A DNA stretch of 64,000 nt from Paramacrobiotus richtersi. Its lineage: Eukaryota; Tardigrada; Eutardigrada; Parachela; Macrobiotidae. Positions 54,448 to 64,000 of the stretch are shown here, one piece after another. The stretch covers positions 1 to 64,000 of the forward strand of contig JAQGAU010000006.1 of NCBI GenBank assembly GCA_034698045.1, in the 5' to 3' direction. Position 1 is the first letter of the stretch, and each line of letters opens with the position of its first letter. The notes below the pieces were generated by a model. The model did not search any database. It was not told the origin of the DNA and saw only the letters and a list, made by a program, of their open reading frames with translations. Position numbers and translations under genes: made by a program.

Positions 54448-56171
54448 GCGAGACGATTAAATGCTACCTTTGCACCGATTGTCCTATAAAAACTGGGAAA
54501 ACAAAGGCTAACTCTGCGGACTGTGAGTTACTAGACCTGAACAACAAAGTGAAAGCCTACACGCACTGCAGTGCGATCGTAGACGCAAAAAATCCAGGTG
54601 AACGAACATATAACCACTATTTTAAATGTAAATGTCGAGCTCGAGTGTAGGCGACGCGTAAGACGCGCGTACTTTGTGACGCGGAACGAGTACAGATTTT
54701 TTATTATGACCACAACATCTGACTGGTCCGACTGTCCAGCATCTGACTGGTCCGACTGTCCAGCGGATACACATTCAGAGCGCTTACACAGGGCAAGAAC
54801 AGGAAATACCGTAAGGGGTGGATACCATATACCAGGGTGACCATGCACATGTGGGAAGTGGATGAACTTCCCTTCATAACTTTACTATCCGTTGTACAAG
54901 GTCACTCGATTATTAGTCTCGATACATCCACTGAGTAGCGACTGACCGCAAACAGTGCAGGGTTGCAGATGATGTGCTTGGTTCGATCCCTGCAGGCACC
55001 TGCGAAACGTCTTGAACGTCGTTAACGATATAATCGACCTTGAACCCTCGATTCTGTCACTACATACTGTCGCGGAACTCGTCAGGGATACCGATTTAGT
55101 TTTTAATATGTTATTAACTGGTTACAATAAGTAATGCCGTTTCGAGCTGAACGGTAGGATTTTCTGTTATTTGGTGCTACGTGGCTAGGTCAATTGTAAA
55201 TAAATGCCTCGACGGCTGTGCTGGATGGCGGACTGTCATCGGAACATTTCAGAAAGGTGCGTTGCTTGCTTGCTCTCATTCATCTCGTGATTCAAAACAA
55301 GGCGAGGTGTATAAAATCATCATGAACGATGTAGTAACGCGAAACAATTATTTTGTGAAAAGCGTCTAGAGATCCGTCAGAAGGGGCATGGGTAAAGACC
55401 CGCGACGGCCGTGTTGCTTACCCGAAACTGCCAAAAATTATCGAGGTCGCTATTGGCCAAAATAGTCGTATTCTGGCCCGTAGCTTAAACCGCAGAAAGC
55501 TCTACTAAACAACATAAAAAAATATTTCCAACCAAAATCAAAAATCGTATGCCGTCTCGGGTCATTACGACTGGCGAACGAGAGACTTCTTCAACAGGAC
55601 TTCGCGACGCCACTGTAAACTCCGATAAAACAACTGATATCTGCTAAGGATTAAATCGCATACGCTGCACTGGGATCGGGGCACAGTCCCGTTCATAGTT
55701 ACTGTTCATGGTTATTTTTTATCGGAAGCTTATCGTTGTTTACCACCGCTAAAAGGGCGGACCGAATAAAAACCTTTTGCTGCACGCAGGACCCAGTAAC
55801 AGCGGTTGCGAGACACATACCTGTAACTACTGTGCAATTATATAATATTATGTGTTCGCATCTCTTGGTGTGTCACCATACTCACAATTGTCAGCACATA
55901 GTTAAAATATGCCTAAAGATGTGCATTTCCATTCACTCCAGATAGAGGACTTACACTCCAGTGTACCGATGCAAGTGGATGCGACAAATCGAAAGGAGTA
56001 ATGCGCTTCTTGGCAGATCAACCGTGCAGTTTATGCAACACGGACAACTGCAACTCCCCAGACGCAGCCTCGCGAACAGGAAACAATGCGCATGGAGCTA
56101 AAGAAATATCACTGTCCTTACTAATTTCGCAGTTTGTTGTCATGCAATTACGGATGATGTTAAATACATAG
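54448..56171 (+). CDS. LU protein, last two exons (signal exon not found)
   Basis: Exon 54,448-54,597 follows a TTTTCAG acceptor and encodes GETIKCYLCTDCPIKTGKT, ADCELLDL and THCSAIVDAKNP, ending phase 1 at GTGAAC. Exon 55,942-56,171 follows CACTCCAG and encodes RGLTLQCTDASGCDKSKGVM, then DQPCSLCNTDNCN and a hydrophobic tail (EISLSLLISQFVVMQL), ending at a stop in perfect frame (77 codons including the junction). Spacing and cysteines fit the LU fold with a GPI-type tail. The signal-peptide exon must lie upstream on the plus strand; I could not pick it. The 1.34 kb intron contains a 24-bp tandem pair and a tRNA-like segment. It is the only plus-strand member within the 44-56 kb cluster. Confidence 0.75.
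54716..54763. repeat. 24-bp tandem pair
   Basis: CATCTGACTGGTCCGACTGT plus CCAG repeated twice without mismatch, inside an LU gene intron. Confidence 0.92.
54930..55010 (+). other. tRNA-like / SINE-like segment (weak)
   Basis: GGTTCGATCCC matches the internal B box of tRNA genes. About 50 bases upstream AGTAGCGACTGA is a poor A box. No full cloverleaf can be drawn, so this may be a decayed tRNA-derived SINE or chance. Confidence 0.25.
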
Positions 56172-56521
56172 ATGACTTAAATCAAAATTCGATTTGCTGT
56201 TACCCCGATGACCTTATTTCTGGAATCGAAACTGTTTGACCATTTGATTTGATTTGTCGATCGCTTTAATTGCTCTACCGAAACCATAATTGCAGATGTT
56301 TTAGTTTTTGACTGCAAATTTTTGACCTGTGTGGCACAATGTCAGGGAGTTTTTGCTGAGTAAGATACGTTTCGGTGACCTTTTTGCAGACATGAAAAAC
56401 ATGCAATCCAGCGGACCATAGAACCAGCGGTTTAAAGTTTCGACCCAAGACAAACCGGCAAAATGTAATAACCGCCTGTTTCATTTCATTTCGGCCGTTG
56501 ATTCACGTCATAAGACATGAG

Positions 56522-59500
56522 CTAGGAACCAGTGTCTACTTCACAAAACTGATCTGTATCAGAAGTGTCATCCCAAGTGTCAACTGCCACAATATTTGTG
56601 TCACAGATGCAGCCGGTATTTTCCACCGTCTCATCGGGATACGTTTCATCCGGATCGTAATACGTTGCGCACAGTTGTTCTAGCGACTGTCTTCGCAGCA
56701 ACTTCTCCTCCTCCATGATCTCATGCTTGCTTTTCCTTTGACTAGATGATACTACAGACAGCCTGACAATCAGATCTCTCAGCCTGGCATTTTCTTCCTT
56801 GATTTCCAACCATCTAGGTTCCATCTCTGCCGCAATGTTGCCTTGCTCTGCGATCTGTATCTCTATTAGAGAAACATTCTGCCGCTGTATATGCATGACT
56901 TTTAAGATTTTTGGGTCGATCTTGAGAATGCCCTTTCTTTCCATGTAGTCTCGTATCAAGTTTGCCAGGATATCTTCTCGCCGGTTAACATGCCACATCA
57001 CTTCCGCATGGGTATCATTGACGGTTTTCATATACTGGAATCCCGTTGCTTTTAAGTCGGTCAGGCTTCGCTCCATTAGGGAGAGCTTCTTTACAGGATT
57101 GTTGTTTTCCTCTGGAACTTTAACGTCCTTGGAGAGATACGCTAACGCTTCACCAACTTTTAAGTTATGATGCGAGTTTCCGTCTTGAAACACGTACAAG
57201 CCGATCTCTTCCGATAAATAGTTCATTTCTTGCCGAATCAGCATCAGATCTTTTCGTTTCAGTTCTTCGTCCCTCAAGGCTTTCTGATACAGCTTCAACA
57301 CATCTTCCAGAGCTCGAGCGGCTTTTGTTAGCTCTTTATTCGCTTCGAGTTCTTCTTTTCTGTAGGCGTTACTTCCCATGCTGAGTTCACGGTGAATACG
57401 CCGATGTTCATGAAATAGTTCTTCTCGTTGGTCGAGTAATGCCGCAACGATAATCATCTTTTTCCGGCTGTTATTCAGCTTATCCAGTTGGCGTTTGGAT
57501 GGACGAGTTTTATGTAGGCGACCGTATCGCTTTTCCGCTTCGAAGGCAACAGTTTCCAAGTCTTTGACTCTAAAGTAGGCGTCTTGTTTCTTGCGCTTGA
57601 GTTGGAAAAGCTCCACTTTTAAGCTCTTGTTTTCTTCACACAGTTGATCATTTTCACACTGGTAAGCATCGATCTGCTCATCCATGTACTCTATTAAATC
57701 TTGCCCGGCGTCCAGATCCCATACAACCAAGAAATCTTCGTCGTAGTCTTCGATCTTCTCCAAATCTAAATCCTGGAACACACATGGTACAAACAATTAT
57801 GAAGTTTTAAATAATGTTCTAAATTACCTGAAGGATGGCTGCGTTTGTAGCTTTTGAAGAAATGGCCAGGTGTTTCTCAGCATTTAGGCGTTCTCTGTCC
57901 GTGTACAGTTCGAACGGGGTGCGATGTGGTACATGTGGATCCACACCGAGCAGGTTGACAAAATCCCTTACGCGAACATCGCTCTCCTCAAACCCTTCCG
58001 AATCCTCGCTCTTATCATCATCTTCGTCTGGACCGACGCCTTCGGAAATAAACTTGGCAAGCTGGGCATTTGACGGCACCTGAGTGGCAACTTGATTTTC
58101 CAGTTCGAGCAGGACGGTCTTGTCCAGTTTGTGTTTCGTAACCGTTTCGATCTTCTTTCTTAGTTGCTTTTCGCGCCGTTTCTTCCTGAGACGGCCAATC
58201 ACGCGACCGAAGAATCCAGGTTCCCGCATTTTTGGATTGTCGGTGCTCGTGGTAACCATTTCTGGTTTCGGTACCGGAAGCGGCAATTCCGTCGGGGTTT
58301 CCATTCGCTCTGGAAAAACGAAATAATTTCGTATCATAGGACACTGCGATTTTATTGTACGTATTATATTGTCATGCTTTTGTACCTGTTTTAACCCTGC
58401 ATTGACCACTCTGCCTCCGCAAGTTTGTCGAAACCTTTTTGCGTTCATTGGCGCCTGCATCTCCATTCCCTACAAATACCATAAGGTTTATTCCCTTCAT
58501 AGCCATTCGAAGAGGCCGATGTTTGGTTTATGACGTACGTCAGCTGTATTGACCTGTGGGCATTGGTTCAATGTGGGATCCTCTCGGTAGTTTACCTAAT
58601 TAGAGAAAACAGCATCATAATAGTAATAATATAATATCGTAACGGTCCGTTTCGGATACAGGACTGTATCGTCATGGTGCAACTAAATCAGATTCCAGCC
58701 ATGGAACCGTTAGTAGTACTTACCTTGAGGCACCGAAGCCGACCTTATTGGGGTTTGTAGCGGCAGTTGTTTGGTGGGAATATTTCCTGTATCATCTGCA
58801 CACCAGAAAAAAACAGTTCCAGGCCGGTGATACGACTAAGCTAATATGCCATACCGTCATTGTCAAAGACACCAGTCTTGCGATAACGCTTGTATTGTCC
58901 CTCCTTCTGTGCTGCAAAGTGCAAGAGAAAGCATTTAGTCATAGAGGTTTTTTCGTTTCTTGGCAGTACTGTTGTTTGCCATGCGATTGTTTTTACAGAA
59001 GTATGATCTGAAATTTGCAGTTTTTCCAACTAGAACGTGGTTTGCTCGATTTTGCTTCTAGTAGTTTCTGGGAAATGCTGAAAAAACCGCTAACCGGCGG
59101 TGAATACCTTCTGTGCCGCTCCTCAGGGTGGGAATGCTGCTAGGTCCTGCACAATAGGGCTAAATTGCTTATTCATCAGTAACTACACAAAATACATAAT
59201 ATTATCCTAAAAAATGAGCAGGCACAGAGTATCAATTTTTTTGCACATGCAGTGGACGTAACATCGGCATAGTTGATCCTATGTACTGATAGGCGGCCGC
59301 TTTCAACTGTGCGTAAAAAAATGTAGAGCAAGCCAACACCAGTATGGGCGTCCATAAGGTGCTGTAGGCAAGGAAGGCAACCACCGATCTGCAGCACTTG
59401 AACCTGGTGCAGCGACGCTAAAGTTCCAAGTTCGCCAAAAGAATAAAACCATTTGTTTATCGCCAACCAAACCTGGGTTGCTTCTTTTTCGGATTAGTGC

Positions 59501-59921
59501 CAGTTCTCGAAGCAAAATGCTGTTTAAAGCGAATGACCGGCAAACGGCTTGATCAAGCCCTTACGGAGAAATCTCTAATATGCCCGGGGAAAATAAAAAT
59601 GGACCATTTCGACATCGTTCTTGGAAAAGTACACTGTATTGCAGGAATCAAATTTTTCTCGCTTTTTGGCATTTAAGACGATAGCTCGCAGCCGAAAGTG
59701 CATTCCTTAGCACTGCTCTGTTGCACGAGCATCCCATCCCTCACAAGACTATAACAGTTACCAAGGTAGGAAGCGGAGATCTGTCACCTACCATTGCGGA
59801 CGGAAAGGCGCTTAGTGGGAGCATCGGGATCCGATGGCTCAATGACCTCTTCATATCCAAACCGCACATCCTCGGTTCTTGCATTCGAGCTGCCGCGACT
59901 AGGCCTGCTGTGTCTTGCCAT
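56522..59921 (-). CDS. Coiled-coil protein, five exons, 672 aa, unknown family
   Basis: Exons 59,921-59,792, 58,795-58,724, 58,469-58,386, 58,309-57,828 and 57,772-56,522 join with phases 1, 1, 1 and 0. They total exactly 673 codons from ATG (MARHSRPSRGSSNARTEDVR) to the stop. Residues about 1-100 are Ser/Arg-rich and disordered. A basic block (GRLRKKRREKQLRKKIE) lies near residue 145 and an acidic run (GPDEDDDKSEDSEGFEE) near 200. From about residue 270 to 610 there are long charged heptad-like helices, for example LCEENKSLKVELFQLKRKKQ and ENARLRDLIVRL, so a long coiled coil. No signal peptide or membrane segment: probably intracellular, perhaps cytoskeletal or ciliary, but I do not recognise a family. 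Introns range from 55 to 996 bp. A longer single-frame reading through intron 3 exists but is not the spliced frame. Confidence 0.88.
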
Positions 59922-60389
59922 TGCGATTTTTGTTGACAAAGCTTGACCCCTCGTCGTCAACCAGGTCAAGGGCAAAGTAATGGAATTTTATGATGCAAAA
60001 AATGCCACAAACATAGCTCATAGTCTTCTTGCATGGCAAAATATGGCCGTGGGCTCGTGGATTCCTTTGCCTTTTTTTGTCTTATGGACTAATGACATTG
60101 TGTGGTCTCTTAGTGATAATACTGCTGTAACTACAATCTGTATATTTTTGATACCACTCTCAATTCTAAAAAGCTGATGAAACTCGTAATAAGTAGATGT
60201 TGAACTCATAACTTGCACTTTAATCGACTCGTCCATTTTATCACAGAAACGCACAAACTTACAAAGAGACACCGAATAAGCATGAGACAAAAACAAGTAA
60301 AATGCACTCTACCGGTCAGTGCAGAGTTTGGGTATCAATCGTAGCTACCAGTGACTGCAGGCAGTCTTATTACACCAAGTTGCGGAACT

Positions 60390-63300
60390 TTATGCAGCAT
60401 TTGCTGCATTAACAAACAGTTTCGCTTCGTTTTCGTGCATCACTGCAATAATACTGTGGGCAATTTCAAAAACCGATTCAAATGTACCAAGTCGATCCAG
60501 AGTTACTAGTGTACACAAGTTATCTTTATGTGTGACACTTTCGCAGTCAAATTCCGACAGTGCAGCATCGTCGATTTCCCGCTTAGACTTTTGGTGCGTA
60601 TCCATCGCAAATCTCCAGTGAGGCCTTCTGGTGAAATGTCTGGGATTATTGAACTTATTATAGCTTCTCTGTGGCTGCTGTCCATGAGCCGGGCCGGGAG
60701 GTCTTCCGTTTGGACGGGCGAATTCCCTTCCTTGTGCAAAATTTGGGTTATTGAATTTATTGTAGTGACGTCCTCTGCTCTCAGCTCCAGAAGGAATATT
60801 TGCGTTATGCTCTGGAGGTGGTCTTCCGCGCAAATACTCACCACCGTGCGGTTGGAAGGGGTGAGATTCTGGCCTTTGTGCAGGCAGTGGATGCGGAACG
60901 TGGGGCTTTACAGCACTGAATTCGTGTGGTCTATGGGCACGGCTGAATTCATGCGGCCTGTTCGGAGATGGTGGTTCGATGCGCTGTTCGCGCATCGGCT
61001 GCTGACTGCGTGGTGGTTCGATGCGATGTTCGTGCATCGGCCGCTGACTGCGCGGTTGTTCGATACGTTCATTATGAGATTTTCGTGAAGACGGACCGCG
61101 TCTTGATTCAGGCTCACGCTGTGACTCCCTTCTCAATGACTCGCGAGCCTTGTGACCACGGTGGACATTCTCCCTCGCGGGTCCAAGAGAATCTTCTTCC
61201 TTAGATCTAGTACGCTCAACCGGACGCTCTCGAACCTTGTTGTGGCGGTTGCGGGACGGCGGATACGGATGCACAGGTTTTGCTGTCACCCTCGATCCGG
61301 GCTTCTCTTGTCCGTGGCGGATCGGCACCATTGTTGCCGGCATGCCAGCTGCTGTCATTATACGCGCCTCATGCGTTTTAGGTGTTCGATGCGTAGTGGG
61401 CCCCGGCTTTTGTTTACGATTCCGATTCGTTTTTTTCCGGCGAGTATGGGGAGTCGTGAACTGATTATGTGACATCGGTCCTGAGTCCGAAGGCAAGGGC
61501 CCAAAATTTGGGTGTTTTGCACGAGTAGGGGGAAAGAATGGATTCTTAGAATTCCTGGCAACTTGGGCTGGTTTCGTGACCTTGTTAGACATCTTTGATG
61601 TCGTACGTACTGTGTGGAGCACTGTTTCTTGAGCGGACGAAGAAGTAGCTGCATGCACCGGTTTATGAAATGCTGTTGTTGCTTTGCGAGCCGGCTTGGT
61701 CACCTGTTTATGAAATGCTGTTGTTGCTTTGTGAGCCGGCTTGGTCACCTGTTTATGAAATGCTGTTGTTGCTTTGTGAGCCGGCTTGGTCACCTGAAGG
61801 ACATGTTTCGGCGCCGAGGTCGGTACATGGTGCGCAATTCGTTTGGTTGGTTTGACTGCTACGGAAGCAACGGATAGTACTGGTCTGCTAGTCGCTGGTT
61901 TCGTGATTGGTTTAGGGCGTTGGGTAACCGGCTCTGCGACTTTGAGTGTTTTTGGAACAGCTGATCTGGCTGGCATAGGAGCCGCTGCAGTCGCAAGAGC
62001 CTTCTGTTGGGTATGAACAGGGGACTTGCCCGGTTTGCCTCTTTGTTCAGCGTGCTGTCCCATTCGTTGAGGTTTTCCTGGTGATAACGTAGCAGGCTTG
62101 AACGCTTTTACAGCAGTTGTGAGTTTTTTTGTCGCAGGCATGAGCGCTTTTAGAACAGTTGTAAGTTTTTTCGGCTTTGTCACAACTGAACGATGAGGTT
62201 GCGTTGTCATCCGCGCCTGATGTATCGGTCGTGGGGTCACCCACTCTTCTGTGGTAAGTTTTGGTATAGACGGCTCAGGTGCATGAGGTAAATGATGAGG
62301 CGGTATTGCCACAACAGGATGCTCAGGGACGGATTCGCCAAACTCATTTAGTGGTGTTAGGTATCTATGACCTTCCCCAAACTGTGAGTGTAATGGTCTA
62401 CCATGGATCCACGACATGGGCGATCCCTGGACGATCTCCTTCGTTGGCGGGGCTGATGGCAGTTCTTCTGATTCCAAACCTGATGGAAAATGTCCAGTTT
62501 GGCCCTCGTGGTGAGGAGTTTCAGTTTTTTTTGGTTTTTTTGTGAATACTTCGGCAACGGGCTCGTAATGATCCACAGGCTCTGGTATCGTTTCTGGTTG
62601 GTGATTCCAGATAGATTTGGGCGCAACAGTTAAAGGCACTTCGGTAACAGTTCTGCCTTTTTCTCTTCCATAATGGTGTATCGGTCTCTCTGATTCTTCA
62701 GAGCCGGATATTTCGCTAAACGGTGTCAAATGTTTCCTCCCTGAACCGATACTTTCGCCAAATATATTGGACATTTCGCCAGCTGCGTTTGCAGAGCCGG
62801 CATTCTCGTGATCGTTTGAGTTAGAAGGATGAAACTTCTCTACAGCTTTTGATGGCAGTTGTTCAGCTGGACCAAATTCGTCAATACTGGAGTACGGTTG
62901 GTGGAAATATCCTCCACGCTTCCCTTGTTCCAGTAACGAAGGCATTAAATACTCTCCTGATGACGTCATGCCGGGTCGGGCTTTTCCTAAAAGACTGGTG
63001 AAGTCTTCACTATCCGACGGGGAAAGTCCAGCTCTGCCGGACGAATGAATTGTCGGTATTACGGACGGATTGTTCCCACCAGTAGAAGGTTGTTGGTGCA
63101 GGATTTCTTTGGTCATTTCTCTGACGCCCGTTGAGCCACCCTAAATAATACAACCTTTCATGTGTCACGCACTTTCACACAACCCATGAACATTAGCGTA
63201 ATTTCACAATCCATGCTTACTTCATATGGTGATACCACACGTCCAGTGCTCGACCCGCCGAGTAAAGTGGGAAATAACTTCGAACGTTCTGCCGCTCCTC

Positions 63301-64000
63301 CACCTGCAACCCGGCCTGAAACTGGTGCGAATTCGTGCGCACTGGGTTGTCTGGGTGCTGTGCTAGCTTTTCTGTTATGCGCTTCCACGTCTGAATGGGC
63401 AGGGAAAGTTTCGTGTCCCTTCTCCGGTCGCTTGAACTTTCTGTTTTCTTACAGTGTGGACGCCGGTGCTAACGGAAAAGCGGACTGCATTTTCTCTCCC
63501 CACAGTCTTCGGTGGAAAAATTCCCCGCTTGGATGCGCTGATTCACCGGTCCCTTTTCTAGCTGTAAAAGCAGTCCCATATTTACTGGGGAGCTCGACAG
63601 TTCCGCGTGGGTTGCCAGTCGATGATTTTCGTGAGGGATGACTTTCTTCGGACGGAGTCGTAATCGGCTTGTTTTGTTTGTTAATTTGTGGAAATCTGGA
63701 CCGAGGCTCATGATCACTTTTGCTAAGCTTTTCCGTCGCTTGTCCGCCGTAGGGTACTGCTTGATTGGCTGACTGTATCAGACGTGGAAGCACCGTATCT
63801 TTGCGGGATTCCGCTTTCTTTTGTCCATGGCCGAGCAAAGGTGTCAGCTGCCTGTATCCTTGTGACCCAAACCCCAAACGCCGGTATGTCGAGTCGTCCG
63901 ATGTAGCTGACGGCCGGCGTCCAATATATATTGGTTTCTCCTCTTCTTCGTTCTCCCTAATTGGTTTTTCCCGGGAGCTTGACACACTCTTTCCATGTTC
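60390..64000 (-). CDS. Large basic low-complexity protein, partial (runs off right edge)
   Basis: The last exon 63,140-60,390 (917 codons with stop) is preceded by exon 63,371-63,221 (donor GTAAGC, acceptor TTATTTAG, phase 0) and by an exon open from the window edge to 63,453. The intron between those two is inferred as 81 bp (GTAAGA to ACAG); without it an in-frame TAA at 63,451 would end the frame. The product, more than 1,140 residues here, is Pro/Arg/His/Lys/Thr-rich and disordered. It shows a motif YRQLTPL / RKHLTPF / HRYLTPL three times, three tandem 15-residue VTKPAHKATTAFHK units, a (R)IEPPRSQ-type repeat, SYNKFNNP twice, and a compact C-terminus with two cysteines (FDCESVTHKDNLCTLVTLDR) and a final helix. 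The start is outside the window. No known domain was recognised. Confidence 0.75.
61661..61795 (-). repeat. 45-bp tandem repeat, three in-frame units
   Basis: Three nearly identical 45-base units within the large low-complexity gene, each encoding 15 residues (KPAHKATTAFHKQVT register). They differ at one or two bases, so the expansion is recent. Confidence 0.93.

Noticed and set aside
54930-55010. tRNA gene suggested by GGTTCGATCCC
   Set aside because: No acceptor stem or proper D arm; kept only as a weak SINE-like note.
58018-58344. Alternative minus-strand frame across exon 4 of the coiled-coil gene
   Set aside because: Shadow frame; the exon frame chosen closes all five splice phases.
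58310-58466. Unspliced reading MEMQAPMNAKRF... through 58,386-58,310
   Set aside because: A clean GT-AG intron lies there and the upstream exons are in a different phase, which fits only the spliced frame.
61614-61877. Cysteine-rich plus-strand frame with repeated MKCCCCFASRLGHL-like words
   Set aside because: Antisense of the 45-bp tandem repeat in the large minus-strand gene.
1-64000. LTR retrotransposon, retroviral, Polinton or other capsid-bearing element
   Set aside because: No long terminal direct repeats or matching protein domains were seen; all RT pieces fit LINEs.

Overview
The window is animal nuclear DNA. It has spliced genes with GT-AG introns (about 70 bp to 2 kb), secreted and probably GPI-anchored Ly6/uPAR (LU) three-finger proteins, a mariner transposon, pieces of several LINE lineages and many long-inverted-repeat elements. 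The LU proteins look like the quiver/sleepless-type LU proteins known from arthropods and relatives, so an invertebrate, perhaps an ecdysozoan, is my best guess. Nothing here fixes the species. I saw no rRNA, no CRISPR, no operon structure and no LTR or virus-like element.

Layout. 1-43 kb is gene-poor and repeat-rich. It holds an RT-encoding LINE with an N-terminal C2H2 finger running off the left edge, four more LINE pieces on both strands, one nearly whole mariner (29.25-30.59 kb), three copies of a ~0.25 kb GGTACTGG-rich repeat, and several foldback/MITE elements (9.7, 14.1, 16.2, 18.6, 21.2 and 37.3 kb). One intronless secreted 12-cysteine protein sits at 28.64-29.02 kb. Isolated LU exons lie at 10.6, 22.8, 32.9 and 42.5 kb.

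44-56 kb is a cluster of LU genes on both strands. Two could be assembled from signal peptide to stop codon (52.23-49.48 kb, 186 aa; 53.66-52.69 kb, 257 aa). A third (54.45-56.17 kb) lacks only its first exon. Nearly every junction I could define is phase 1: signal exon ending in one base, then an LU exon opening with two bases and ending in one, then a last exon carrying the C-x-x-C...CN knot and a hydrophobic tail. A ~1.43 kb palindromic foldback element lies inside the intron of one of these genes.

56.5-64 kb is the only conventional gene-dense stretch, with two minus-strand genes. One is a five-exon, 672-aa coiled-coil protein with every exon phase matching. The other is a very long, basic, low-complexity, repeat-bearing protein that continues past the right edge. 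I recognise neither family.

Boundaries of repeats were judged by eye from matching arms and are approximate. Exon boundaries of the named genes were checked for splice signals and reading phase.
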